The position numbers and the translations under genes were made by a program. From Helicobacter hepaticus ATCC 51449 (GTDB lineage Bacteria; Campylobacterota; Campylobacteria; Campylobacterales; Helicobacteraceae): a DNA stretch of 64,000 nucleotides. Under the pieces are notes generated by a model. It did not search any database and was not told the origin of the DNA. It worked only from the letters and a program-made list of their open reading frames with translations. Position 1 is the stretch's first letter; the number at the start of each line of letters is the position of its first letter. Location: contig NC_004917.1 in the NCBI RefSeq assembly GCF_000007905.1, positions 868,001 to 932,000 on the forward strand, written 5' to 3'. Shown in pieces: positions 8,702 to 17,258 of the stretch.

Positions 8702-9409
8702 GTGAGAAAAGTCGCTCTTATCCCTGCTCGTGGTGGAAGTAAAAGGATACCTGATAAAAATATCAAGCCCTTTTGTGGCAAACCTATCATTGCTTATCCT
8801 ATTATTACAGCATTAGAATCTGCACTTTTTGATGAAGTCATAGTCAGCACAGATTCTACACAAATCGCACAAGTTGCGTGTGAATATGGAGCAAAAGTGC
8901 CCTTTATGCGCCCAAAAGAGCTAAGTGATGACTTTACCCCCACTGCACCTGTGGCAAAACACGCCGTAGAATCACTAAAATTACACAAAGAGGATTTGCT
9001 CTGCGTGATTTATCCCACTGCACCTTTGCTTACTCAAAAAACACTCTCTCTTGGACTAAAGGCTCTTTTAGAAAATCCGCACAAACTCTTTGCTTTTTGT
9101 GCTGTAAGCTATTATTATAATCCTTATCGGAGTTTTTGCATCAAAAATGATGAGATAGAAATGCTTTTTCCAAAGCATTATCTCACGCGCTCACAAGATT
9201 TAGAGCAAGTCTATCACGATGCGGGGCAGTGCTATTGGGGATATGTGAATGCGTGGAGAGAATCTCTGCCTATTTTTGCACCTCATTCAAGTGCAATAAT
9301 TGTGCCAAGTAAAGAAGTCCAAGACATTGATACACTTGAGGATTGGGCAATGGCAGAGATGAAGTATAGACTTTTAGAAGATTCTATAAACAAGAATATA
9401 GAATCTTAA
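8702..9409 (+). CDS. pseF: Pseudaminic acid cytidylyltransferase PseF
   Basis: Activates pseudaminic acid to CMP-Pse, the donor for flagellin glycosylation. The 235-residue protein has the CMP-sugar synthetase nucleotide loop IPARGGSKRIPDKN at residues 7-20 and VIVSTDS near 48. The start is GTG, 11 bases after the flgH stop, with only a weak ribosome site, so coupling to flgH is likely. PseF is preferred over NeuA (sialic acid) because pseG, pseH and pseI homologues follow downstream. The next pse gene is displaced 2.7 kb by an islet of unknown genes. Confidence 0.92.
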   Translation: MRKVALIPARGGSKRIPDKNIKPFCGKPIIAYPIITALESALFDEVIVSTDSTQIAQVACEYGAKVPFMRPKELSDDFTPTAPVAKHAVESLKLHKEDLLCVIYPTAPLLTQKTLSLGLKALLENPHKLFAFCAVSYYYNPYRSFCIKNDEIEMLFPKHYLTRSQDLEQVYHDAGQCYWGYVNAWRESLPIFAPHSSAIIVPSKEVQDIDTLEDWAMAEMKYRLLEDSINKNIES

Positions 9410-9411
9410 AG

Positions 9412-9845
9412 CTATACCAATGAACAAATATACTCAAATTGCTCTTTTGTCGTAGCAAAATATGTCCCAAAGAGTAAATTATTTTGGCTTTCATTAAATG
9501 GAGCATATTTATCTTTACCATATTTGTCTTTGTTGTTGAGTTTAAGAATCTGCTGATAATGCTCTTTATCGGTAATTGTATCCAAAGGCACACCAACTTT
9601 ACGCTCAAAAGATAATATCATTTTTTGATTATTTTCAAATTTATCTTTTACTTCAAGCACTGCTTTAAAATATGTGTTTTAGCCTCATAGCACAGCACCT
9701 TATCGCCCTCCCTCATAAGCTCAAAACATACAGAATGTTTCCTTTCGCTCTCCCCCCAAAATTTCCACCATTGACATTCCTCACCATATATCTCTTTTTC
9801 ATAAGGATAGTTTTCCTCCCGACATACACAAATCCAATAGCGCAT
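9412..9845 (-). pseudogene. EVE/PUA-like domain protein, split by a frameshift
   Basis: Two adjacent frames read as one protein. The first (9845-9648) begins MRYWICVCREENYPYE and reaches GDKVLCYEAKTHIL, the start of an EVE-type fold (modified-base or RNA binding, about 145 residues). It then hits a stop. The second (9660-9412) continues as AVLEVKDKFE in the next frame. Adding one base to the A4 run at 9667-9670 (T4 on the coding strand) would restore about 144 residues. Nothing obvious is missing otherwise, so this is a recent break, a sequencing error or a short slippage site. The EVE assignment rests on the N-terminal pattern and size. Confidence 0.6.
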
Positions 9846-9862
9846 AAATACTCTTTTTTAAC

Positions 9863-11089
9863 TTACTTAAAATTGTAAGTTTCTGTGCCTTTGTCGCCTA
9901 TCAACTGCACTTCCAAGATTCGACAACTTAGAGGAACAGAAAACACTACACTCTGCCCATATTTAAGAGTTAGCTTAGGCTTGCTTGAAGGGGCTGTCTT
10001 TTTCTTAGGTTTTTCCACAATTTCATCCACTATCATTGCAAATGGAGGAAGGGTAGGATAAGTTGTAGAAAAGTATTCGTCTGGCACTTCAGTTCTTTCA
10101 AATTTTACACCAAGCTGTTTGAGTTCTGCAATATTCCTTTGATAACTAGGTTTAGAGGTAAGCCCATATATTGCCCTATCTATATCATTGGATATATCCA
10201 TAATAGTGCAATCATTACGAGAAGAACAAGGATTAAATAAAGATGTATTCATCCTTAGTTTCTGTAAATCATCCATTTCAAACTGATAGTCGCAATATCT
10301 ATTTTTATCTCTATTGCTGTAAAAATTCGTAGGATCATCATCGCTACAAGTATCTACATTGCATAATGGGCATTTTTCTCGCATACTGAAACCAAGCACA
10401 TTTTTTGGGAGAATCTTTTGCAAGTTTTCTTCTTTGAACAATTCATCTTCTAAATACTTATGCAAAGGATAGCTCCTTGATTCTTGCATTCCCTTTTCTC
10501 TAATCACATTATAATATTTCTCATATACTTTCTCTATGGCGGGACAGAAATATTCCTTATAAGCTACTTCCATCTTTTTTATATCTTCTTGTGATAGTTG
10601 AACCTCGGGAGTTCCCGATGTGCTCCACTCAGATGTTTTTGCTAATTCCCTAAAACTATAAGACCAATCTTTAGCAAGACGACATATGCCATCCTCGTCT
10701 TGCCAAAGTTTTTTATGCTTTTGTATTTTTAATTCCAATATTTCCTTTTTATATTTCTCTGCATAATCTAAATCTTTAGGTTCTCGCCATTTCATACCGA
10801 TAGAAACTCCATCAATTTTCATTTGATTTTCCTGTTCTTTAGTTGGTTTAGTTTTTGCCATAATCATTGCTGCGGTCATTTGTCTTAAGTTAAAATCATT
10901 TTTGCAGTTCCCTCTATTAACACGCACATCATTAAGTGTAATATTATTGACCAATGAAGTAGCAGTTATATCCCACTCTCTACCATTTTGTCGATTTTGC
11001 TTATACTCTACCTTAAAGTTTGCAGCAAGTAAGTTTTCCACTCCAAATACAATAAAGACAAGAGTAATGTATAGTTTGTTTTTTATCAT
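9863..11089 (-). CDS. Secreted cysteine-containing protein, unknown function
   Basis: I do not recognise this protein. I start it at the ATG at 11089, inside a longer frame, because AGGGAG precedes it and the product then begins with a clean signal peptide (MIKNKLYITLVFIVFG... ending near LLAA). The roughly 408-residue product is charged, probably periplasmic or secreted. A cysteine-rich centre contains CPLCNVDTC and later CSSRNDC. The C-terminal 60 residues look beta-rich after a Lys/Pro linker (KPKKKTAPSSKP). It is third of four leftward genes in the islet that splits the pse cluster. Confidence 0.7.
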   Translation of the reverse strand: MIKNKLYITLVFIVFGVENLLAANFKVEYKQNRQNGREWDITATSLVNNITLNDVRVNRGNCKNDFNLRQMTAAMIMAKTKPTKEQENQMKIDGVSIGMKWREPKDLDYAEKYKKEILELKIQKHKKLWQDEDGICRLAKDWSYSFRELAKTSEWSTSGTPEVQLSQEDIKKMEVAYKEYFCPAIEKVYEKYYNVIREKGMQESRSYPLHKYLEDELFKEENLQKILPKNVLGFSMREKCPLCNVDTCSDDDPTNFYSNRDKNRYCDYQFEMDDLQKLRMNTSLFNPCSSRNDCTIMDISNDIDRAIYGLTSKPSYQRNIAELKQLGVKFERTEVPDEYFSTTYPTLPPFAMIVDEIVEKPKKKTAPSSKPKLTLKYGQSVVFSVPLSCRILEVQLIGDKGTETYNFK

Positions 11090-11108
11090 CTTATCGCACT
11101 CCCTAATA

Positions 11109-11285
11109 TTATTTTTTAACACTTGTAAAGGCACGAGTGCCAACAAACTCACAAACGATAGTCTGTTTGCAAGACTTACAGGTCTTATTCCATTTTGATT
11201 TTGAAGTTTTCCCTTTAGGAACTGATCTTGTTTCTAGATGTGCCCCACAAGGACACTTAAATACCACATCAATATGCTCTGCCAT
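11109..11285 (-). CDS. Small zinc-ribbon-like protein (58 residues)
   Basis: A short gene with a strong AAGGAG site seven bases before ATG. The product has two cysteine pairs, C-P-C-G at residues 11-14 and C-K-S-C at 36-39, plus a further Cys45. The two pairs are spaced as in a single zinc ribbon. Lysine-rich residues between the pairs suggest nucleic-acid contact, which is an inference. It lies 48 bases from the gene above and 19 bases from the secreted-protein gene below, so the set looks like one operon. Confidence 0.7.
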   Translation of the reverse strand: MAEHIDVVFKCPCGAHLETRSVPKGKTSKSKWNKTCKSCKQTIVCEFVGTRAFTSVKK

Positions 11286-11332
11286 TTTTTACTCCTTTAT
11301 TTAAATTAGCTTTAAGTGCATTTATAAATACG

Positions 11333-11662
11333 CTACTTTTCATTTCTAAAAAGCTCTCGCATTTCATAGCCTTCACACCCTCTCTCCTTTAATAATTGGT
11401 AAGCCGCCATACTACTTGTATTCATAGAACCATTGTTTTTAATTATTTCAATGAGTTCATCATCACTTTTATCAGCCAATTTATCTTTATTATCTTGTAC
11501 TGCATTTATTTTCGTCTTAGCTGCTTCAAAAGCTCTTTTACCAAGTATAAATGCACCCTTACCTATATTCTTGGCTATATCCACATTACTCATTTCATCA
11601 TTAATAATATCTTGATTATTTTCATTATCAAATGCATCTATCTTATCATTCTGATATTCCAT
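11333..11662 (-). CDS. Small acidic/helical protein, unknown function
   Basis: A 109-residue protein with a very good ribosome site (AAGGAGAT, then ATG). The N-terminal third is acidic and Asn-rich. A short amphipathic segment (IAKNIGKGAFILGKRAF, about 29-45) follows. The last 40 residues (DDELIEIIKNNGS to YQLLKERG) look like a compact helical repeat. I do not recognise a family. It heads the leftward operon of the islet, behind an extremely AT-rich region (11690-11790) that probably holds its promoter. Confidence 0.6.
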   Translation of the reverse strand: MEYQNDKIDAFDNENNQDIINDEMSNVDIAKNIGKGAFILGKRAFEAAKTKINAVQDNKDKLADKSDDELIEIIKNNGSMNTSSMAAYQLLKERGCEGYEMRELFRNEK

Positions 11663-11820
11663 TTTTATCTCCTTGTTTCAAAATTGAAATTGCAATAATA
11701 AGATATATTTTCTTAAAAATTTATTTTTATATGAAATATTTTCGTAATTTGAAATCAAGAGAAAATTTTATTTAATTCGCCTATTACAACTTGCAAATCC
11801 ATAAAAATATAAGGAAAATT

Positions 11821-12048
11821 ATGAAATATACCCAGCAAGATAAGGCGAGAATCTTGCGTATTACTACGCGCACATTGCAGAGGTGGAAATACACAAAGCC
11901 TGAATTGTTTGCTATTATTGAAGCAGGATTTAAAATGCGCGAGAGAATCTACACGCAAGAGATGTATAATGAAGAAATACAATCACTGATTAAATCCATT
12001 GACCCGCGCACTCTTCCGCCATCTAATCTGCTGAACTCATCAAAATAA
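11821..12048 (+). CDS. Small helix-turn-helix-type protein
   Basis: The 75-residue product starts at ATG 11821, with AAGGAAA before it; a longer frame from 11791 lacks such a site. ILRITTRTLQRWKYTKPELF (residues 11-30) reads as a helix-turn-helix, with TLQRW as the recognition helix. The remainder is charged. It is divergent from the leftward islet operon, separated by the AT-rich region, so it could be the islet's regulator. No close family was recognised. Confidence 0.6.
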   Translation: MKYTQQDKARILRITTRTLQRWKYTKPELFAIIEAGFKMRERIYTQEMYNEEIQSLIKSIDPRTLPPSNLLNSSK

Positions 12049-12146
12049 CTCTAAATCCATTCTTTTACTATCCTTTTATATTTGTGTTCTTCGCTTTATG
12101 GAATCAACTTTGCTGCATAATCAAAAATTTTGGCTAAAGGGCGTAA

Positions 12147-13694
12147 ATGCGTATTGATATATTTTGTGAGAGCGGAAGTGCATATGGATTAGGACATTTT
12201 TATCGCTGTTTAAAACTTATAGCTCTCTGTGGGCGCATTCCTCAAATAGATTCTATCACTTTACATAATCGTGGCAATTTTACTCCTCCCGCACTTGACA
12301 CACTCCTGCCCCCACTGCAAATACAAATAGAATGCAAAAATTACGAGTGGCTCTCTACCCAGCCCCAAATGCTTGATATTGCCATTGTGGATAGCTATGA
12401 GGCGCAGGAATGGTTTTATCATCGCTTAAGCAATGAAGCAAAAGCGCTCATTTGCCTTGATGATACCTTTAGAGATGTATATCCACCCACAAGCTATATC
12501 CTTAATCCCGCTCCTAATGCGACATCTGTATTTCCTCAAAATAAGCAATTTTGGTGCGGAGAGGAATATTTAATCCTCCCTTTTCCCTGCGCAGATTCAA
12601 AAGCTCAATGCAGCAAATCAAGTATAAATGAATTAAAAAATATATGTGTTACTTTTGGCGGTGTGGATAAAAGCAATCTTGCTCAAGCATTTGTAGATAG
12701 TCTCTCTACAATGATTTTAACACACCCAAACCTTAAAGATAAACATTTTCATATTATCTTAGGCGGTGGATATACGCATACTCTGCATTTACCTCAATCT
12801 TTAAAAGAAGCCTCAAATCCACACATAAGCCTTTATCACAACTTAAACCCTTATGACTTTCTTTCTCAAGCACAGCAATGTGATATTGCTATAAGTGCAG
12901 GAGGTGGGAGTATGCTTGAACTCATCGCGCTTAAAATCCCAAGTATTATTATAGAATCCGCTACCAATCAGCATTTTCAAATCACACAATACGCACAAAA
13001 AAATGTCATACTCCAAGCCCAAAGCCCACAAGATACACTTAGAATCCTTGCTACACTTTTACCCAAAGATATTATACATATTCAAAATGCGCTCAAATCA
13101 CTTTCTTTAGGTACAAAACTCCCTTTTGCACTCCACAATCTTATCAAGTCTTTAGCACTTCAAACCACAGAAGATTCTCACAATCAAGAGATTGAAGCAA
13201 AAGATTTTACCCAGCTCACACAAGAAGAAGCCCATCTTGTGCTTGAAATGCGTAATCACCCGCAAATTGCGCAATGGATGTATAGCGAGCGAATTTTACC
13301 TCAAACGCATTTTGATTTTCTTAAACAACTTAAAGATGATGCTTCAAGGCGATATTGGCTTTTATGTCAAGAAAATGAATATATCGGTGTAGGTTCACTC
13401 ACACGCATTAATCTCGCACATAAACACGCTTTTATCGGTATCTATACTAATCCTTTTTGTGCAAAAGTCTTTAAGGGACGCACGATTCTAAACTTTTTAG
13501 AATCTCAAGCCTTTGAACATTTAGGGCTTCATACTCTCCACCTTGAAGTTCTAAGCACCAATATCAAAGCTCGCAAATTCTATGAACGAACAGGTTATAT
13601 ATATGAAGGCGTGTTGCATAATTTTATCGCTCAAAAAGAAAAAGATACAAGACGATATTATGATGTCATATTGATGTATAAGGAACATTTATGA
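12147..13694 (+). CDS. pseGH: PseG-PseH fusion: UDP-sugar hydrolase plus N-acetyltransferase
   Basis: Two steps of pseudaminic acid synthesis in one 515-residue chain. Residues 1 to about 340 are PseG, which releases UDP from UDP-2,4-diacetamido-altrose. The GLGHFYRCLKL loop carries the expected catalytic His17, and the GT-B-like ISAGGGSMLELIAL segment is near 250. From about 345 a GNAT domain begins (EEAHLVLEMRNHPQIAQWM), with acetyl-CoA-site features in IGIYTNPF and ARKFYERTGYIYEG, matching PseH, which makes the 4-N-acetyl group. In H. pylori and C. jejuni these are separate genes. The stop overlaps the pseI start by four bases. Confidence 0.93.
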   Translation: MRIDIFCESGSAYGLGHFYRCLKLIALCGRIPQIDSITLHNRGNFTPPALDTLLPPLQIQIECKNYEWLSTQPQMLDIAIVDSYEAQEWFYHRLSNEAKALICLDDTFRDVYPPTSYILNPAPNATSVFPQNKQFWCGEEYLILPFPCADSKAQCSKSSINELKNICVTFGGVDKSNLAQAFVDSLSTMILTHPNLKDKHFHIILGGGYTHTLHLPQSLKEASNPHISLYHNLNPYDFLSQAQQCDIAISAGGGSMLELIALKIPSIIIESATNQHFQITQYAQKNVILQAQSPQDTLRILATLLPKDIIHIQNALKSLSLGTKLPFALHNLIKSLALQTTEDSHNQEIEAKDFTQLTQEEAHLVLEMRNHPQIAQWMYSERILPQTHFDFLKQLKDDASRRYWLLCQENEYIGVGSLTRINLAHKHAFIGIYTNPFCAKVFKGRTILNFLESQAFEHLGLHTLHLEVLSTNIKARKFYERTGYIYEGVLHNFIAQKEKDTRRYYDVILMYKEHL

Positions 13695-14740
13695 GCATAT
13701 CAAAACATATCGCTAAATCCCATACTCCCCTTATTATCGCCGAACTTAGTGCAAATCACAACCAAAGCCTAGAAATTGCTAAAGATTCTATTCGTGCGAT
13801 TGCCGCTTGTGGCGCTGATGGCGTGAAACTACAAACTTATACGCCAGAATGCCTCACACTTCAATCAAATGAGCCACATTTTTGCATTAGTGGTGGCACA
13901 CTTTGGGATAAACGCAATCTCTATGAACTTTATAAAGAAGCCCAAACTCCTTGGGAATGGCATAAAGAACTTTTTTCTCTTGCAAAAGAGTTAGGTTTGC
14001 TTATTTTTAGCTCACCTTTTTCACCTAAAGGTGTTGCATTTTTAGAATCTTTGCAATGCCCGATTTATAAAGTAGCAAGTTTTGAAGTAATGCACTATGA
14101 GCTTATAGAAGCCATTGCCAAAACAAAAAAGCCAATCATTATTTCCACAGGCGTAGCTACGCACAAAGAACTTAAAACTGCACTTGAGATTTGTCATAAA
14201 TATGGCTGTAAGGATATTACCTTACTTCATTGCATAAGTGAATATCCTGCCCCATTAGAATCTGCAAATCTCCTTGCTATGCCTCAACTTGCTAAAACCT
14301 ATAAAAAATACAATATCAAATATGGATTATCTGACCATACACTTGGTGCACTTTGTCCAAGTATCGCTACAAGCTTAGGAGCAAGTATGATTGAGAAGCA
14401 TTTTATTCTTGACTCCTCACTTGGTGGTGTAGATAGCGCCTTTAGTATGAATAAAGATGAATTTAAAGCTATGGTAGAGCAAGTGCGCGATACCGCTTTG
14501 GCATTAGGGTGCAAAAAACCTAAAATTTCCGCAGATATACGCAAAAAAAGGCGACAATTTGCACGAAGCATTTGGGTAAGTGCAGATATTAAAAAAGGTG
14601 AAAAATTCACGCACAAAAATCTCTCTGTCGTGCGTCCTAGCGGCGGAGAACACCCACGATATTTGCATAAGATTCTAGGCAAGAGTGCCAAAGTCGCACT
14701 CAAAGCTGCACAGCCTCTCCGATTAAGTGATGTCAAATAG
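13691..14740 (+). CDS. pseI: Pseudaminic acid synthase PseI
   Basis: Condenses the PseG product with phosphoenolpyruvate to give pseudaminic acid. The 349-residue protein is a NeuB-type TIM barrel (IIAELSANHNQSLEIA at 14-29; GADGVKLQTYTPE at about 41) followed by a C-terminal antifreeze-like SAF domain (ARSIWVSADIKKGE, about 292-305). The ATGA overlap with pseGH indicates translational coupling. With PseF upstream, the local set covers the last steps of CMP-Pse supply. PseB and PseC are not in this window. Confidence 0.95.
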   Translation: MSISKHIAKSHTPLIIAELSANHNQSLEIAKDSIRAIAACGADGVKLQTYTPECLTLQSNEPHFCISGGTLWDKRNLYELYKEAQTPWEWHKELFSLAKELGLLIFSSPFSPKGVAFLESLQCPIYKVASFEVMHYELIEAIAKTKKPIIISTGVATHKELKTALEICHKYGCKDITLLHCISEYPAPLESANLLAMPQLAKTYKKYNIKYGLSDHTLGALCPSIATSLGASMIEKHFILDSSLGGVDSAFSMNKDEFKAMVEQVRDTALALGCKKPKISADIRKKRRQFARSIWVSADIKKGEKFTHKNLSVVRPSGGEHPRYLHKILGKSAKVALKAAQPLRLSDVK

Positions 14741-14762
14741 TTAAAGTAAAGAGATTTTAAAG

Positions 14763-14768
14763 TATAAT
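14763..14768 (+). promoter_or_regulatory. -10 element of the aminotransferase-miaA unit
   Basis: TATAAT, 37 bases before the aminotransferase start and after the pseI stop. It suggests that the aminotransferase and miaA are transcribed independently of the pse genes. Confidence 0.5.
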
Positions 14769-14805
14769 GTGCTTTTATTTCTTTTTATTCATTTAAGGAG
14801 TGAGT

Positions 14806-15921
14806 ATGCTACTTTTTACGCCCGGACCTACACCTGTGCCAGAATCCATACGCAATGCAATGAGTGAGCCTACTTTGCATCATCGCACACCAGAGTTTGA
14901 AGCAATTTTTGCTCAAGCGAGAAAGGGGCTTTTAGAGATTTTGAAAATGCCTGAAGTGCTTATGCTTGCAAGTAGTGGCACTGGTGCAATGGAAGCGTGT
15001 GTATGCACTTTTACTCAAAATAAAGTGCTAAGTATCAATAGTGGTAAATTTGGTGAACGATTTGGCAAAATAGCAAAGGCACACAAAATCCCCTATACAG
15101 AAATCATTAATGATTGGGATACGCCTGTAAGCGCGAAAAGTGTGCTTGAAGTGCTACAAAAAGAGAGTGAAATTGATTGCTTTTGTATCCAAATGTGCGA
15201 ATCTGCAGGAGGATTGCGCCACCCTGTAGAAGAAATTGCTCAAGCAATTAAAGCGCATAATCCGCGTATTGTAGTTGTTGTTGATGCCATTACTGCTATG
15301 GGTGTTGAAGAAATTGATACGACATATATTGATGCACTCATTGGCGGCTCACAAAAAGCTTTTATGCTCCCACCGGGCTTAAGCATTATAGGACTTTCTC
15401 ATTATGCGATAGAACTTGCAAACGAGCGGAATATAGGTTTTTATTTTAATCTCAAAACAGAGCTTAAAAATCAAGCACAAAATACGACTGCTTGGACTGC
15501 GCCTACGACAATTATCACAGGCTTGACACGATATTTTGAACTCATCAATGGCAATATGCAACAAGTTTATGCGCAAACCAAAGCGCGTTCTCTCGCTACA
15601 CAAAAAGCCCTAGAATCACTCGGGCTTAAAATCTACCCAAAATCTCCTGCAATAGCGATGAATACAATTTATGATGAGGTAAATGCCGCACCTCTTAGGA
15701 AGATTCTTAAAAATGAATTTGCACTTAATGTAGCAGGTGGGCAAGATAAGCTTAAAACAAGTATTATACGCATTAATCAAATGGGACTTATCGCACTTAA
15801 TGAGAGTGTGTGGGTTGTGAACGCAATAGAGCTTGCCCTAGAACGATTAAATCTTAGGAAATTTGATGGCACAGGAAATAAAGTATTTCTCACTACCTAT
15901 TATGAGATATTAGATAAATAG
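14806..15921 (+). CDS. Class V aminotransferase (alanine-glyoxylate/serine-pyruvate type)
   Basis: A PLP enzyme of about 371 residues. I prefer the ATG at 14806 over the GTG at 14800 because AAGGAG ends five bases before it. The N-terminal LLFTPGPTPVP and HHRTPEFEAI are typical of the AGT/PhnW subgroup. VVVVDAITAMG holds the cofactor aspartate, and GGSQKAFMLPPGL carries the PLP lysine. Relatives are often annotated as soluble hydrogenase small subunit, a historical name. The natural substrate pair is unknown. miaA follows 16 bases later. Confidence 0.85.
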   Translation: MLLFTPGPTPVPESIRNAMSEPTLHHRTPEFEAIFAQARKGLLEILKMPEVLMLASSGTGAMEACVCTFTQNKVLSINSGKFGERFGKIAKAHKIPYTEIINDWDTPVSAKSVLEVLQKESEIDCFCIQMCESAGGLRHPVEEIAQAIKAHNPRIVVVVDAITAMGVEEIDTTYIDALIGGSQKAFMLPPGLSIIGLSHYAIELANERNIGFYFNLKTELKNQAQNTTAWTAPTTIITGLTRYFELINGNMQQVYAQTKARSLATQKALESLGLKIYPKSPAIAMNTIYDEVNAAPLRKILKNEFALNVAGGQDKLKTSIIRINQMGLIALNESVWVVNAIELALERLNLRKFDGTGNKVFLTTYYEILDK

Positions 15922-15937
15922 GTCTCTAACTTCATAT

Positions 15938-16846
15938 ATGAAAATCATTGCAGTGCTTGGCTCAAGTGGAAGCGGCAAGAGTGCTCTTGCTCATCGCATA
16001 GCAATGGAGCAAAATTGTAAGATTTTTAGCCTTGATTCTCTAAGTATTTATAAATATCTTGATATTGCTTCTGCTAAACCCACACTCTTGGAGCAATCAC
16101 AGGTATGTTATTATGCGCTTAATATCCTAGAGCCACATCAAAAAAGCAATGTGATGATTTTTAAAGATCTTCTGCTCCAAAGCATTGAAGATATCAAAAA
16201 TAACTCTCCACACACGCCTTTGCTTATTGTAGGCGGAAGTAGCTTTTTTCTTAAAAGCATTATGGAGGGCTTAAGCCCTATGCCTCCCCTTGAAGAACAC
16301 GAAGAGTGGGTAAAAAGTCTAGGAAATATAAGTATGCAATACGCACAATTAACACAAATTGATAAAACTTATGCTCAAAGTCTCTCACCCACAGATACTT
16401 ACAGAATCTGCAAAGCCCTTGCGCTCTTTAAAGCCACAAATACACCTCCAAGTATATATTTTGCTACACATAAAAAAGAGTCTTTAGGCTATGACATTGA
16501 GATTTTTTGCCTTGAATGCGAACGCGATGAGTTAAGAGAGCGCATTGCTAAACGCACAAAAGCAATGATTCAAAAAGGGATTGTGGAGGAAGTGCAAAAT
16601 GTATTAGAAGCTTATGGCGCACAAGCTCCTGCGTTAAACGCTATTGGCGCAAAAGAATGTGTAAATTTTTTGCAAGGCAAAGTTGCGACTTTACAACAGC
16701 TTGAAGAACAAATCTTTTTTCATACTTGCCAACTTGCCAAACGGCAGCGCACCTTTAATCGCACTCAATTTGCACAAATTACACATTTAAAGGAAAAAGC
16801 ATTAGAGGCACAATTAATACAGCAAATTCATAATAATATTCTTTGA
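15938..16846 (+). CDS. miaA: tRNA dimethylallyltransferase MiaA
   Basis: Adds a dimethylallyl group to A37 of tRNAs reading codons that begin with U. The 302-residue protein has the Walker-type loop GSSGSGKSALA at 8-18, then DSLSIYKYLDIASAKP, the substrate motif (bacterial DSMQVYRGMDIGTAKP), and VGGSSFFLKSIMEGL. C-terminal CQLAKRQRTFNR is the conserved tRNA-contact region. Serine replaces the usual glutamine in the DSxx motif, a modest divergence. It converges with the ThiD2-like gene with no spacer. Confidence 0.92.
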   Translation: MKIIAVLGSSGSGKSALAHRIAMEQNCKIFSLDSLSIYKYLDIASAKPTLLEQSQVCYYALNILEPHQKSNVMIFKDLLLQSIEDIKNNSPHTPLLIVGGSSFFLKSIMEGLSPMPPLEEHEEWVKSLGNISMQYAQLTQIDKTYAQSLSPTDTYRICKALALFKATNTPPSIYFATHKKESLGYDIEIFCLECERDELRERIAKRTKAMIQKGIVEEVQNVLEAYGAQAPALNAIGAKECVNFLQGKVATLQQLEEQIFFHTCQLAKRQRTFNRTQFAQITHLKEKALEAQLIQQIHNNIL

Positions 16847-17248
16847 TTATTCCTTTTTGCCATATCGTTCAAAGTAGGTTTTCTCAAGCTCATACAACTC
16901 ATATCTTACCTTTTTAAAATCAGCACTATTGCCAAAAGTAGGAACAAGTTTAGTATATTCTTCAAGAACTCGTGCACTTTCTTGAGCACGTTTAAAATTT
17001 GCCATTACCAAATGGGCGAGATTCTCACGTTGCAATTCATCAGGCACACTTCCTTTTAACACATCGCCATTTACATTACGACAAGAAAGTAAAGATATAT
17101 TTGAAGAGATTTTAATTTGATGTCGGAGATTCTTTAATGACGAAGAAAGCAAAACATCATTATGAAAGTAGCGGAGAGTATCCTCAATCACTCGGACACC
17201 CTCTTTTAAACGATTGAGGTTAGCATCAATGACTCTACCAACCTCCAT
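16847..17248 (-). CDS. Stand-alone ThiD2-like domain protein (thiamine pathway)
   Basis: A 133-residue helical protein whose N-terminus RVIDANLNRLKEGVRVIEDTLRY matches the domain often fused in front of thiamine-phosphate synthase. That domain has been named ThiD2 and linked to HMP-phosphate phosphorylation. Other matching pieces are LKNLRHQIK and the helical FKRAQESARVLEEYTK. The fused ThiE part is absent, and no thi gene is adjacent. It ends exactly beside the miaA stop and lies 10 bases downstream of the Bax-inhibitor gene. Confidence 0.65.
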   Translation of the reverse strand: MEVGRVIDANLNRLKEGVRVIEDTLRYFHNDVLLSSSLKNLRHQIKISSNISLLSCRNVNGDVLKGSVPDELQRENLAHLVMANFKRAQESARVLEEYTKLVPTFGNSADFKKVRYELYELEKTYFERYGKKE

Positions 17249-17258
17249 TGTGTGAGCC

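Noticed and set aside
9863-11089. Secreted Cys-rich protein considered as a known adhesin or toxin
   Set aside because: No repeat, autotransporter, RTX or catalytic motif was visible, so no function was assigned.
14299-14736. 145-codon minus-strand frame opposite pseI
   Set aside because: Shadow of the conserved SAF-domain region of PseI; no start signal.
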